Source: Fibrobacter sp.
Lineage (GTDB): Bacteria; Fibrobacterota; Fibrobacteria; Fibrobacterales; Fibrobacteraceae
Direction of reading: 5' to 3'
Assembly (NCBI GenBank): GCA_012511955.1
Contig: JAAZFC010000070.1
Coordinates: 1 to 64,000, forward strand
DNA length: 64,000 nucleotides
Part shown: piece after piece, positions 44,395 to 53,712 of the stretch
Layout of the letters: every line of letters begins with the position of its first letter
Numbering within the stretch: position 1 is the stretch's first letter
Made by a program: the position numbers and the translations under genes
The notes under the pieces: model-generated
Seen by the model: the letters and a program-made list of their open reading frames with translations, nothing else
Database searches by the model: none
Told to the model about the DNA's origin: nothing

Positions 44395-44824
44395 TAAGTT
44401 GGTTGTTCACGGAATGGAGTGTTAAGCCACGGTCCCCGAGTGTTTTTTGCTTAGGCAAAAAAAATATCGAGGGGTAGTCCTGTGTATAGTGGACTTCCGG
44501 ACTTTCTTTCAGCCAGCATTAGCGGGCTGATTAAAATCATCCATGCATAGTCCAGAGAAGTAGTTAGTAGTAAGTGTGCAAAAAGCGCCGTATTTACTTC
44601 TTTTCTGCATGGTATCGCGCTTACGAACATCCTGCCGACTAGCCTAAACGAGTCGGCTAAAAGCCCATCTCGACACTATTTCGCCTGAAAACACCATTTT
44701 TTATATTAGCGAAATCACTCGATGACCGTGGATTGCAATTTCGTCTATGGCATTAGTTGGTTTGTAGATAGCTTGCTTTTTGGCACTTTTTAAAGGGTAA
44801 ATTATTAAAAAGTGGAGGTTAAAT
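44395..44824. ncRNA. Inverted-repeat-rich region, possible structured noncoding RNA of unknown family
   Basis: I see no credible gene here but many pairings. TTTTTTGC/GCAAAAAA (44443-44450 with 44455-44462) nests inside CCCCGA/TCG-A-GGGG (44434-44439 with 44467-44474). CAGCC/GGCTG pairs 44510-44514 with 44525-44529. CCATGCA/TGCATGG (44541-44547 with 44606-44612) encloses AGAAGTA/TACTTCT (44556-44562 with 44595-44601). GCCGACT/AGTCGGC pairs 44634-44640 with 44651-44657. ATTTCGC at 44678-44684 can pair with GCGAAAT at 44709-44715, which can instead pair with ATTTCGT at 44738-44744. It lacks recognisable signatures of tmRNA, RNase P, SRP or 6S RNA. Strand and boundaries are undetermined. Confidence 0.45.
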
Positions 44825-45364
44825 ATGAAAAAGAAAGTTTTAGTAATCGCTTTATTAATGGTGGGGCTTGGTTTTGCGCAAAGGGGCCCAAGAATGGGGC
44901 AAGGCGCAAATTGGGACAATAAAGAACGCTATTCTGAGAGCAAAGAGCGCTCTTCGGGCTACATGGGGCGCGGATTTGGTTATATGAATCCCCTAATGCA
45001 AGAAGCTTTGAACTTAAGCCCAGAACAAAAAAGCGCTTTAAATAAACATTGGGAAGAGCACCAGAAAAATCGCCGTAGTTGGAGCGAAAAAATCGCTGCT
45101 TCCGAAAAATCTTTGCAAGATGCTATTTGGCAGCAAGATGAAAAGAAAGTCAAAGAATACAGCGCCGCCGCGCAAAAAGCCCAGGCAGAAATGCAAAAAC
45201 AGCGCGTGGCAAGCTTGGTGTTTATGCGTAGCGTTTTAAGCGCAGAACAAGCGCAAAAAATGCTAAAGCTCCAAGAAGAGCAAAGAGCGGAGCGAAAAAA
45301 GCATTACGAAATGCGTCGCAATTCTGGTAAAGGCAAAAGGGGAGAAAAGAGAAGAGCCAGTTAA
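44825..45364 (+). CDS. Spy/CpxP-like periplasmic protein
   Basis: A 179-residue exported protein: signal peptide ending GFAQ, Arg/Gly-rich linker, then a helical domain with NLSPEQKSALNKHW and VLSAEQAQKMLKLQEEQ, resembling the LTxxQ motifs of Spy/CpxP-type proteins. It ends in a strongly basic tail. It probably acts as a periplasmic chaperone or envelope-stress/metal-response protein. GGAGG precedes the ATG. It follows the structured region, which could be its leader. Confidence 0.75.
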   Translation: MKKKVLVIALLMVGLGFAQRGPRMGQGANWDNKERYSESKERSSGYMGRGFGYMNPLMQEALNLSPEQKSALNKHWEEHQKNRRSWSEKIAASEKSLQDAIWQQDEKKVKEYSAAAQKAQAEMQKQRVASLVFMRSVLSAEQAQKMLKLQEEQRAERKKHYEMRRNSGKGKRGEKRRAS

Positions 45365-45389
45365 AGCGTAGATATTTATCTTTGTATTA

Positions 45390-46088
45390 ATGAAAGAAAA
45401 TACTTCTCACAATTTTGCTGCCATACTCCCCGCTGGGGGCTTGGGAAAAAGATTGGGTGCTGACACCCCCAAACAATTATTGACCTTAGGCGAAAAAGCT
45501 ATGTACAAACATAGCTTAGATCTGTTTTGGAATGAACCGCGCATCGCACAAGTGGTGTTAGCCGTCCCCAAAGAATGGCAAGATTTTTTTATCAAAGATT
45601 TGCGAAATTACGATGCCAATCGCCTCACCATTGTAGAAGGCGGTGCCGAACGCTGGCAGTCTGTGCGCCATGGCATCGAAGCTTTGGAATCTCATATAGA
45701 ATACGCTTTGGTTCACGATGTGGCTCGGCCTTTTTTGAGTGCAGAAATTTTACAAGCTGTGCTAAAAAAAGTGCAAAAAGAGGCCTGTATTGTGGCAAAA
45801 CCCTGCGTAGATACGGTGAAAATCGTGCGGAAACAAAATATCGTCGAGACCATTGACCGCAATTTGGTATGGCTGGCGCAAACTCCCCAAGCTGCGCGGG
45901 TGGATTTGCTCAAAAAGCTTTATGTGCGCATGGATGGAGATGCTTTGGATTGGAATCCTACCGACGAGGCTTCAATATTGGAGCATTATGGAGTAGCTGT
46001 GGGAATAGTTCCCGGAAACACCTTAAACGATAAAATCACCACCGCTGAAGATTTAGAACTTTTTAGAAAAAGGTTGAGTTATGAATAA
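45390..46088 (+). CDS. ispD: 2-C-methyl-D-erythritol 4-phosphate cytidylyltransferase
   Basis: A 232-residue MEP-pathway enzyme making CDP-methylerythritol. It has the AAILPAGGLGKRLG CTP-binding loop, followed by TPKQLL, VHDVARPF and the TDEASILEHYG segment. The gene overlaps ispF by 8 bases, a common arrangement, and GTP/CTP handling residues look intact. Confidence 0.95.
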   Translation: MKENTSHNFAAILPAGGLGKRLGADTPKQLLTLGEKAMYKHSLDLFWNEPRIAQVVLAVPKEWQDFFIKDLRNYDANRLTIVEGGAERWQSVRHGIEALESHIEYALVHDVARPFLSAEILQAVLKKVQKEACIVAKPCVDTVKIVRKQNIVETIDRNLVWLAQTPQAARVDLLKKLYVRMDGDALDWNPTDEASILEHYGVAVGIVPGNTLNDKITTAEDLELFRKRLSYE

Positions 46089-46605
46089 ATTACCAGAATT
46101 TGTGTTTCGCACAGGATTCGGTGCAGATGTACACGCTTTTGTAGAAGGTCGTCCTTGCATTTTGGGAGGTGTGAATATCCCCCATCATCTCGGTTTAGCA
46201 GGGCATTCCGATGCCGATGCGGTGGTACACGCCCTTTGCGATGCTATTTTAGGCGCCATGGGTTTAGGAGATATTGGTACTTGGTTCCCCGACAACGATC
46301 CCGCTTTTAAAGATGTGGATTCCTTATTGTTATTGGCTCAAGTGCAAAAATTAATGGAAGAAAATAGCTGTGTTTTGGTAAATGCCGATATTGTGCTTTT
46401 TGCCGAAGAACCCAAGCTTAAGCCCCACCGGCAAGCCATACAAAACAAGCTTTCTGAAGTTTTAAAATGCCGTCCCGATCAAATCTCTGTCAAAGCTTCT
46501 ACCATGGAGAAAAAAGGCTTTGTGGGTCGAAGCGAAGGGGTGTTTAGCCAAGTGGTGGTTAGCATTTACGGTCCTGCCCAAATCAAAGCAGAAACCCCAA
46601 AATAA
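46081..46605 (+). CDS. ispF: 2-C-methyl-D-erythritol 2,4-cyclodiphosphate synthase
   Basis: A 174-residue MEP-pathway enzyme that cyclises the phosphorylated intermediate. Zinc ligands appear in GADVHAF and in the conserved HSDADAVVHALCDAILGA segment; SVKASTMEKKGFVGR is near the C-terminus. It is slightly longer than the usual 157 residues at both ends. The ATG overlaps the ispD stop. Confidence 0.95.
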   Translation: MNKLPEFVFRTGFGADVHAFVEGRPCILGGVNIPHHLGLAGHSDADAVVHALCDAILGAMGLGDIGTWFPDNDPAFKDVDSLLLLAQVQKLMEENSCVLVNADIVLFAEEPKLKPHRQAIQNKLSEVLKCRPDQISVKASTMEKKGFVGRSEGVFSQVVVSIYGPAQIKAETPK

Positions 46606-46625
46606 TCAAAAATCCTTTAATTATT

Positions 46626-46922
46626 CTAAGGTTTCGGATTGTTTACACTATCAACAAAAATGTAAATCTGTTCATTGGGTTTAGACATACCGTACAAAGT
46701 GCGAGCAGTGCTTTCCATATAAAAAGAATCGTTTTGTAATAGGTAGATTTTCAAGTATTTTGCTTCCAAAAGCTGCTGAGCCGAATCTATGCTCTGGCTC
46801 AGACTTTGGTTTTCTTTATCTATGCGGTATAAGTTTAGCAAGCCGTTGCGTCCTAAAAATAAAACCCCCAACACAGCTATGACGGCGATGAAAGTTAATA
46901 TTTTAAGGACCTTTTTTAGCAT
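46626..46922 (-). CDS. ftsB: FtsB/DivIC-like septum formation protein
   Basis: A 98-residue bitopic membrane protein with a short cytoplasmic tail, one TM helix (about residues 8-25) and a periplasmic coiled coil (about 30-60). A C-terminal segment (ARTLYGMSKPNEQIYIF) resembles the family's conserved end. It scaffolds the divisome with FtsL and FtsQ. It begins 4 bases after the dprA stop on the same strand. Confidence 0.82.
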   Translation of the reverse strand: MLKKVLKILTFIAVIAVLGVLFLGRNGLLNLYRIDKENQSLSQSIDSAQQLLEAKYLKIYLLQNDSFYMESTARTLYGMSKPNEQIYIFVDSVNNPKP

Positions 46923-46926
46923 TTTA

Positions 46927-47811
46927 CTATGGGGGTGTTTTATTAAAACTATAGTTTTTTTGTGGTGTTTGTTCTACTAAACCCTGAATTTCCAACTCGC
47001 TCAATATAGATAATAAATGGGGTAGATTTTTTTGCGAGCGTTGAGCAATTTCTTCTATACTTAGACATTCTCCCGCAAAATTATTCCAAAAATCCAGTTG
47101 TTGGGCGGCTACAGCTCCGCTTGGACTGGAATCTTGGGAAATAAATTCCAGTTCAGCAAAAATGGGCAGATTGTCGCATTGCCACAAAGCTAGAGCCGAT
47201 TGACTTTCCACTAACAAATTAGGTCCCTGGGCGGTTTTTCGCAAAATATCTCCAGGGGTGGCGAGAAGCAATCTTCCTTCTTCTAAACAATGGGCAGCAG
47301 TGTGCATAGAACCTCCACTTTCCCGGCTTTCTACAATTACTGTGGCGCAGGCTAAGGCGGCAATAAAGTGATTGCGTATCAAAAATTTGTGTTTAAAAGC
47401 TTTGCTTCCCAAGGGAAAAGGACTGACTAAAGCTCCACCCTGCTCTAAAATTTGCCCTGCTAATCGTCCCCGAGGCCCGCCAATGGGCATATCCAAGCCT
47501 TGGGCTAAGACTGCTACCGTATGCACTTGATTTTTAAGCGCTGCTTCGTGGCATTGGGAGTCTATGCCGTGGGCTAAACCTGAAATCACAGAAGTTTTGC
47601 AGTTTTTAAGCGATGCTACTAGTTCTTTAGCTAAAGCATTGCCATTCCAGCTGGGAGTGCGAGTTCCCACCATGGCTATAGGACGGTAATCCGTAGGAAA
47701 GAGTTGCCCCCGCACATAAATGGTATGCTTATTTTGGGTTGAAGTGGATAACCAATAAGGATAATTTGCCTGTTTAGGCTCGATTTTGATAATAGGATAT
47801 TTTTCGTTCAT
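46927..47811 (-). CDS. dprA: DNA processing protein DprA/Smf
   Basis: A 294-residue Rossmann-like protein that loads RecA on incoming single-stranded DNA during transformation. It has AMVGTRTPS, the SGLAHGIDSQCHEAAL core, VVESRESGGSMHTA and a C-terminal winged-helix-like domain (LSIEEIAQRSQKNLPHLLSILSELEIQGLV). A longer frame opens at 47919 but would overlap the divergent mazG start; the ATG at 47811 gives the better N-terminus. Confidence 0.9.
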   Translation of the reverse strand: MNEKYPIIKIEPKQANYPYWLSTSTQNKHTIYVRGQLFPTDYRPIAMVGTRTPSWNGNALAKELVASLKNCKTSVISGLAHGIDSQCHEAALKNQVHTVAVLAQGLDMPIGGPRGRLAGQILEQGGALVSPFPLGSKAFKHKFLIRNHFIAALACATVIVESRESGGSMHTAAHCLEEGRLLLATPGDILRKTAQGPNLLVESQSALALWQCDNLPIFAELEFISQDSSPSGAVAAQQLDFWNNFAGECLSIEEIAQRSQKNLPHLLSILSELEIQGLVEQTPQKNYSFNKTPP

Positions 47812-47845
47812 ATTATATATGACGCTAAATATTATCTTTTGTGCC

Positions 47846-48652
47846 ATGAAATATTCATTTAATGATTTAATTGGCGTTTTAGAACGCTTACGAGGGGAAA
47901 ATGGCTGCCCCTGGGACAAAGAACAAACCCAAGAATCTCTGCTGCCTTATTTACTTGAAGAATCCACGGAATTTATTGAAGCGGTGCATCAGGGAAGTAC
48001 TAAAGATGCCTGCGAAGAACTAGGCGATGTATTGTTGCAGGTGGTGTTTCATGCACAAATCGCCAAAGAAAAAGGAGATTATACCATAGATGATGTGGTG
48101 CATGGCATTGCCGAGAAGATGGTGCGCCGTCATCCTCATGTTTTTGACGAAGTAAAGGTCGATAGTACGGCGGAAGTGGATGATTTGTGGCAGGAAATCA
48201 AAGCAAAGGAAAGAGCGGGGCAACCCAAGCCAAAATCGATTTTAGACAAAGCCAAAGAATCTTTGCCAGCTTTGATGCGGGCCCAAGAGTTGCAAAAATT
48301 AGCGGCGAAAACTGGCTTTGATTGGCCGCAAGCCCAAGATGTTTTGGAAAAAGTACAAGAAGAAGCTCAAGAATTAGCTGCTGAAATTGCTAAACAAGAT
48401 GTTGGAGCGGAAAATACCGCCGCGGTGGAAGAAGAATTGGGCGATCTGTTGTTTGTACTGGTGAATTTGGCTAAGCATGCAAAAGTAGATGCGCAAATGG
48501 CCATGCTGCGGGCCAATGCTAAATTTGTGCGCCGTTTTAAAGCCATGGAAGCATTGGTTAAAGCAGATGGACAGGTCTTAGAAGAACTTAAATTGTCAGC
48601 TATGGATGAATATTGGGATAAAGTAAAATATTCAGAGAAAAAGTCTAAGTAA
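47846..48652 (+). CDS. mazG: Nucleoside triphosphate pyrophosphohydrolase MazG
   Basis: A 268-residue two-domain MazG. The first domain has GCPWDKEQTQESLLPYLLEE, with the EExxE-type metal site completed by EELGDVLLQ. The second repeats the pattern (EEAQELAAEI, then EEELGDLLFVLVN). It hydrolyses NTPs in nucleotide house-cleaning and the stringent response. The ATG at 47846 is preferred to an upstream frame. It is divergent from dprA, with a 34-base AT-rich gap. Confidence 0.93.
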   Translation: MKYSFNDLIGVLERLRGENGCPWDKEQTQESLLPYLLEESTEFIEAVHQGSTKDACEELGDVLLQVVFHAQIAKEKGDYTIDDVVHGIAEKMVRRHPHVFDEVKVDSTAEVDDLWQEIKAKERAGQPKPKSILDKAKESLPALMRAQELQKLAAKTGFDWPQAQDVLEKVQEEAQELAAEIAKQDVGAENTAAVEEELGDLLFVLVNLAKHAKVDAQMAMLRANAKFVRRFKAMEALVKADGQVLEELKLSAMDEYWDKVKYSEKKSK

Positions 48653-48857
48653 AGATTACATTATTTACAGTTAGTCCAACAAAAAAGACAAACACATAAG
48701 TGTGCCAAATAACGCTAAATGGATAATTCAAAAAGCGCTTGAAAGCAGAGGGTTCTGTGCAGTTTTTTTCACGAATGTTTTTAAAAGCTTTTATGCTGGA
48801 TTTGCTATTGTAGAATAAGCCCAACAATGATATTAGCACGAGTATTAGAATTTTCAT
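48645..48857 (-). CDS. Small hypothetical membrane protein
   Basis: A 70-residue protein with two predicted membrane segments (about residues 2-16 and 48-68) and a basic loop between them. No family is recognised and no clear ribosome-binding site precedes the ATG. Its 3' end overlaps mazG by 8 bases. The call as a real gene is uncertain. Confidence 0.4.
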   Translation of the reverse strand: MKILILVLISLLGLFYNSKSSIKAFKNIREKNCTEPSAFKRFLNYPFSVIWHTYVFVFFVGLTVNNVIFT

Positions 48858-48965
48858 AGAAAAAATCTACAAAAAAAAAGATAAATCGTGGTATTGGTTG
48901 ATAAAAAGCGATAATTTTTCTCTATTTGTTATAATTGTCGGGAATAGAAAAAGGTTTCCGATGCT

Positions 48966-49424
48966 TTGAGGTATTTGTTGGAATATCGAACACAATTAGA
49001 TAAAATGATTCAAGAAGTCTGTGCTGATATGAGTGTAGAGCTTGTAGAATTTGATATGTTTCAAGCGGGAAGGCGTAAACTACTCCGTTTATATATTGAT
49101 GCTGAAGACGGCATCAGTGTAGAAAATTGTGCTCAAGTGAGTAGAGAATTAGGCGCCAGGCTAGATTTGGAAAATATTTTTGAAGAACCTTATACATTAG
49201 AGGTTTCTTCTCCTGGTTTGGACAGGCCGCTTAAAACTGATAGAGATTTTCAACGAAATTTAAATAGATTGATTAAGGTTACTCAAGGTGCAGGAACACC
49301 AGTAATAGGTTATTTAAAGGCTGTAGATGCGGATAAATTAGTATTAGAAGTTAAGAAAACTTGCGCAGAAACTGCTATACAACGAGCTGATATTTTAGTT
49401 GCTAAGGTAGAGGCTGAACTCTGA
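48966..49424 (+). CDS. rimP: Ribosome maturation factor RimP
   Basis: A 152-residue 30S maturation factor. The segments ELVEFDMFQAGRRKLLRLYID, SRELGARLD and LEVSSPGLDRPLK are characteristic. It heads the nusA-infB operon in many bacteria, as here. The start is not certain: TTG at 48966 is used, but TTG codons at 48975 or 48978 lie better behind a GAGGT site. Confidence 0.92.
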   Translation: MRYLLEYRTQLDKMIQEVCADMSVELVEFDMFQAGRRKLLRLYIDAEDGISVENCAQVSRELGARLDLENIFEEPYTLEVSSPGLDRPLKTDRDFQRNLNRLIKVTQGAGTPVIGYLKAVDADKLVLEVKKTCAETAIQRADILVAKVEAEL

Positions 49425-49434
49425 GAGAAGTGTT

Positions 49435-50772
49435 ATGAAAAAGAAAGGACTCAGTGAATTAGTAGAAGTGTTACTTCAAGAAGTAGCCGAATTTAAAAAC
49501 ATCGACAAAGATGTTGTCTTAGATTCATTAAAAGATGCTTTATCATCTGCTGCGCGTAGGTATTTGCAACTGCAAAATAGAGTAGATGTAGATATAGATG
49601 TTGAAACAGGCGAAGTTAGCGTGTTTTTGCGCGTAGAAGTGGTGGATGATTATCCCGAATACGATTTAGATATGTCTGCCGAAGAGGTTGCCGAGTTAGA
49701 TGAAGGTTATATGTTGGTGCAAAATGCCCAGCGTTTTAATGAAAATGCTCAACATGGCGATTTTTTAGAAATGGAAATTCCCATTGCAAATTTTGGTCGT
49801 CAAGCTATACAAACAGCTAAGCAGTTTTTGATACAACGGGTAAAAGAAGCAGAAAGGGCACAAATTTACGAGAGTTATAAGAATAAAGTGGGAATGCTAA
49901 TAACGGGAACCGTTATGCGCACTGAAAAAAGAGCTCATTATGTAAGTATAGGCCCCAATGTGGAAGGTGTTTTACTGGAAAGTGGGCAAATACGCAAAGA
50001 AAAACTGAAGCGTGGCTCTCCTGTAAAGGCTATTATAGAAAGTGTGAATGAAGCATCACGAGCAGGATCGCAAATTGTTTTATCTCGAACTAGTGGAAAG
50101 TTTTTAGAAGAGTTATTCCGCCAAGAAGTACCAGAAATAGCTGAAGGTACTGTGGAAATCAAGGGTACGGCTAGAGATCCTGGTTTTAGAGCTAAAATAG
50201 CTGTGCTTTCCCGGGATAGTCGAATAGATCCCGTGGGGGCTTGTGTGGGTATGCGCGGAATGCGTGTGCAGTCTATTGTGCGTGAACTATCCAATGAGCG
50301 CATTGATATTGTGCATTGGTCCGAAGAGCTGCCCACATATATTCGCCGTGCTTTAAGTCCAGCCAATGTGTCACGAATTTTTGATGTGGAAGGCGTACAG
50401 CGTTCGGTGGTGGTAGTAAGTGATGCGGATTTGGCGCAAACCATTGGTCGCAATGGGCAAAATGTGCGTTTAGCTTCGAATTTACTTGGCAGAACCATAG
50501 ATGTGTTTGGCGAGTCTGATTGGGCAGAAAAAACCGAAGAAGAAAAACAAATAATTATTCAGCCACGTTCTGAAGATTTGAGAAAAGAGCAAAAAGAAGC
50601 AGGTAAAAGTTTAAAGGAATTGTTTGACGAAGAAAACACTAGCACTAGCAAAACCGATGAATTGGATGGTATAGAAGCTATGGTGCAAGCGGGCGAAGAT
50701 GCCGCAGTGGAACAAGATTTAGAAGATGCTGACGAAATGGTTCCTTTAGATAGAGAAAATTTAGAAAATTAA
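49435..50772 (+). CDS. nusA: Transcription termination/antitermination factor NusA
   Basis: A 445-residue RNA polymerase-binding factor. It has an N-terminal domain (about 1-130), an S1 domain (about 135-205, VGMLITGTVMR), two KH domains (about 210-350, including DPVGACVGMRGMRVQ and IGRNGQNVRLAS) and a long acidic C-terminal tail. It controls pausing, termination and antitermination. AGAAGTG precedes the ATG. infB follows after 9 bases. Confidence 0.95.
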   Translation: MKKKGLSELVEVLLQEVAEFKNIDKDVVLDSLKDALSSAARRYLQLQNRVDVDIDVETGEVSVFLRVEVVDDYPEYDLDMSAEEVAELDEGYMLVQNAQRFNENAQHGDFLEMEIPIANFGRQAIQTAKQFLIQRVKEAERAQIYESYKNKVGMLITGTVMRTEKRAHYVSIGPNVEGVLLESGQIRKEKLKRGSPVKAIIESVNEASRAGSQIVLSRTSGKFLEELFRQEVPEIAEGTVEIKGTARDPGFRAKIAVLSRDSRIDPVGACVGMRGMRVQSIVRELSNERIDIVHWSEELPTYIRRALSPANVSRIFDVEGVQRSVVVVSDADLAQTIGRNGQNVRLASNLLGRTIDVFGESDWAEKTEEEKQIIIQPRSEDLRKEQKEAGKSLKELFDEENTSTSKTDELDGIEAMVQAGEDAAVEQDLEDADEMVPLDRENLEN

Positions 50773-50781
50773 GCAGGTAGT

Positions 50782-53712
50782 ATGACGGAGAAGATTAGAA
50801 TAAGCGACTGGGCTGAAAAAAACGGATTTAAGCCTATGGAAGTAACACGCTTTCTCATAAAAGAGAAGGTAGAAGGTGTTAATTCAACTCAGAGTCAGCT
50901 TGATCCAGAAGTGTTGGAAAAACACAAAAGCAAATTTGGAAGTAAGAAAAAGGTTGCTAAAAAGGCTGCATCTAAAAGCAAAAAAGCTGCGGCGAAAACT
51001 GTTAAAAAAACTGTTAAAAAAGCTACACTTAAAAAGAAAAAACCCGTTAAAAAAGAAGTAACTCAGCTAAAAAAAGGTGGTAAAGAGTTTACTGTTACTT
51101 TAAGAAGGTCTGAAACTGTAGAAGAAGAGGCTAAAGTTGTAGCAGAAACACCTAAAAAAGAAGCACCTAAGCTTAAAAAGGATGAAGTGGTTGATTCTAA
51201 AACCACAGACACTAAACCAAAGCTAGCTGAAAAGCCAAGTGACGAAATTATTGCAAAAAGTGATAAGCCTAAGGTGAAAACTGAAGTTGTTAAAGAAAAA
51301 ACTTCAAAAGCTAAAAAAGCAGAAGTTGAAGCTGATACTGATGCTAAAAAAGTTAAGAAAGAAAAAGATTTAAAAGAGGCAAGTGCGGACAAAGCAGAAA
51401 AGGCTAAAAAACCTGAAGCTCCTCGCACAGCGCCTATGCTAGCTAAAGTAAGCAAGCCTAATCCTGAAGTTTTAGCGCGAATAAAACGCACACAAGAGCA
51501 GCAACAAGCGCAGCAGAAGGCTAGACAAGCCACACGCAGTGCGTCAAAATCTGGTGGTAGAGGTTATACTGGATCATTTGGTAGGTCTGCCACTCCGTCA
51601 GGAAGAGGACCGGGCAGACCAAGTGGAGCTCAGCGCCCAGGATTTGGCAACGCTATGCAAGATGCCATGATGGGTGCAGGGTTTCAGCAAGCTGCGGCGG
51701 CAGCGAGATCAGGCGGAAGGCCAACCAGGGGTAAAAGAGGCGGTAGAAACCGTCAGCAACCCAAGGAGAAGGCTAGAGAACAAATGGATGTAGCACGGCA
51801 AAATGTTAGCCGTGTGATGGCCTCGCTCTCGAAAAACCCTGTTAAAAAAGTTTATCGCAAAGAAGCTACACCTCAAAAAGCTGGGGAAGAAAGACAAGTT
51901 TTAAAGACTTCTGATTTTATTACAGTGGGCGAATTAGCTGGATTAATGGAACAAATGCCTGCAAAAGTAATAGCCAAGTGCATGGAAATGGGCTTAATGG
52001 TTACCATTAACCATCGTCTTGATTTTGAGAGCATTCAACTATTGGCAGACGAATTTGGTTTCGATGCAGAACTAATGGAAGAATACGAAGAGGAAATTCT
52101 TGGTATAGAGACAGAAGACGAAGAAAATCTCAAACCTCGTTCACCCATTGTAACAGTGATGGGACATGTGGATCATGGTAAAACATCTTTGTTGGACTAT
52201 ATTCGACGAGAAAATGTGGCTTCTGGCGAATCTGGTGGTATTACTCAGCATATTGGTGCTTATGAAGTTAATACCCCTCACGGAAAAGTAACTTTTCTAG
52301 ATACTCCTGGTCACGAAGCTTTTTCTGCTATGCGTGCAAGGGGAACTCAAGTTACTGATGTTATTGTTTTGGTTGTGGCCTCTGATAGTAAAGTTATGCC
52401 ACAAACCATAGAGTGCATAGAGTTAGCCAAGAGCTCCAAGGTTCCGTTGGTAGTGGCTATTACTAAAATGGATTTAGAAACTGCAAATCCCGATAGAATT
52501 CGCACGGAATTAGCTGGACATGGCATAGAAGTGGAACAGTGGGGAGGTCAAACTTCTTGTGTGGAAGTTTCTGCGCGCACAGGTTTAGGCATGGATAAAC
52601 TATTAGAAATCTTAGCCTTAGAAACTGAAGTGCAAGAACTAAGGGCTAATCCAGACGCTCTTGCTCGCGGTACAGTGGTAGAATCTCAGTTAGACCACGG
52701 AAAAGGTGCTGTGGCTACGGTGCTAATTCAAAATGGTACCTTGCGCGTGGGCGATGTTTTTGTTTGTGGAAACCAATCTGGGCGAGTTCGCGCCATGTTT
52801 GACCATTTAGGTCAAATGCGTGAAGAGTCAGGGCCTTCTGTACCTTGTCAAGTTTTAGGATTTGATGGTACGCCCCAAGCGGGTGATGATTTAATAGTAT
52901 TTGCCGACGAAAGGCAAGCTCGTAATATCGCTGAAAACCGTCGCATGGCTGCTAGGGAAAGAGAATTGCGTTTCCGCAAAAGAATGTCCCTGGAACATGT
53001 ATATGATAAAGTTAAGACTGGGGAATTTTCTGAGCTTAATCTTATTGTAAAATCTGATGTAGATGGTTCCGCAGAAGCTATTGCTTCCTCTTTAGAAATG
53101 CTTTCTAACCGCGAAGTTAAAATCAACATTATTCGCAAAGGCGTGGGAGCAGTTAATGATTCTGATATTCTTTTAGCTTCCACTGCCGATGCGGTGATAA
53201 TAGCTTTCCACCTAATGCCTTCCCATGCCATAAGAGAAATGGCTGAACAAGAAGGCATTGAAATCAAGACTTATCGTATTATTTACGAAATTATCGAAGA
53301 AATTCAAGGCGTGGTGGAAGGTATGTTGAAACCCACTACTAAAGAAGAATTGGTGGGTGAAGCTGAAATTCGCGAAGTATTTAAAGTTCCTCGCGTGGGT
53401 ATAATTGCCGGTTGTATGGTGGTAGATGGTACTGTTAACCGCGACTCCCATGTGCGAGTATATCGCGATGGTGTGGAGTTGGGAGTTACCCATGTACAGT
53501 CTTTAAAACACCATAAAGATGATGTCAGCTCAATCAAGAGAGGCATGGAATGTGGAATAGGATTAAAAGGCTATGACGATATTAAAGAAGGCGATTCATT
53601 GATCTTCTTTAAAGAAGTAGAAGTAGCTCGGACTTTGGCCGATGTTAAAGATGATGCAGATGAAATTGCTAAATCGGCGGCTAAACTTAAAGGTGATAGA
53701 CCCAGATCATGA
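50782..53712 (+). CDS. infB: Translation initiation factor IF-2
   Basis: A 976-residue GTPase that delivers initiator tRNA to the 30S subunit. The N-terminal IF-2N-type segment is followed by a very Lys/Ala-rich region (about 50-230) and a Gly/Arg-rich linker (about 255-330). A second IF-2N segment precedes the G domain. G1 GHVDHGKT lies at 461-468, then DTPGHEAF and TKMD. C-terminal domains follow. Its stop overlaps rbfA by 4 bases. Confidence 0.97.
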   Translation: MTEKIRISDWAEKNGFKPMEVTRFLIKEKVEGVNSTQSQLDPEVLEKHKSKFGSKKKVAKKAASKSKKAAAKTVKKTVKKATLKKKKPVKKEVTQLKKGGKEFTVTLRRSETVEEEAKVVAETPKKEAPKLKKDEVVDSKTTDTKPKLAEKPSDEIIAKSDKPKVKTEVVKEKTSKAKKAEVEADTDAKKVKKEKDLKEASADKAEKAKKPEAPRTAPMLAKVSKPNPEVLARIKRTQEQQQAQQKARQATRSASKSGGRGYTGSFGRSATPSGRGPGRPSGAQRPGFGNAMQDAMMGAGFQQAAAAARSGGRPTRGKRGGRNRQQPKEKAREQMDVARQNVSRVMASLSKNPVKKVYRKEATPQKAGEERQVLKTSDFITVGELAGLMEQMPAKVIAKCMEMGLMVTINHRLDFESIQLLADEFGFDAELMEEYEEEILGIETEDEENLKPRSPIVTVMGHVDHGKTSLLDYIRRENVASGESGGITQHIGAYEVNTPHGKVTFLDTPGHEAFSAMRARGTQVTDVIVLVVASDSKVMPQTIECIELAKSSKVPLVVAITKMDLETANPDRIRTELAGHGIEVEQWGGQTSCVEVSARTGLGMDKLLEILALETEVQELRANPDALARGTVVESQLDHGKGAVATVLIQNGTLRVGDVFVCGNQSGRVRAMFDHLGQMREESGPSVPCQVLGFDGTPQAGDDLIVFADERQARNIAENRRMAARERELRFRKRMSLEHVYDKVKTGEFSELNLIVKSDVDGSAEAIASSLEMLSNREVKINIIRKGVGAVNDSDILLASTADAVIIAFHLMPSHAIREMAEQEGIEIKTYRIIYEIIEEIQGVVEGMLKPTTKEELVGEAEIREVFKVPRVGIIAGCMVVDGTVNRDSHVRVYRDGVELGVTHVQSLKHHKDDVSSIKRGMECGIGLKGYDDIKEGDSLIFFKEVEVARTLADVKDDADEIAKSAAKLKGDRPRS

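Noticed and set aside
44606-44660. T-box leader (GGTATCGCG resembles GGTACCGCG and a hairpin follows)
   Set aside because: No specifier loop or downstream aminoacyl-tRNA or amino-acid gene, and the core motif is not exact.
44395-44824. tmRNA, RNase P RNA, SRP RNA or 6S RNA
   Set aside because: The minus strand has a GAAAGTCCGGA stretch like part of RNase P and a GTCCGGAAG like SRP helix 8, but the remaining conserved elements, a tRNA-like end or a tag reading frame are missing.
44701-44919. A 72-codon frame on the minus strand over the start of the Spy-like gene
   Set aside because: It overlaps the well-supported Spy-like gene on the other strand and has no ribosome-binding site or protein-like composition.
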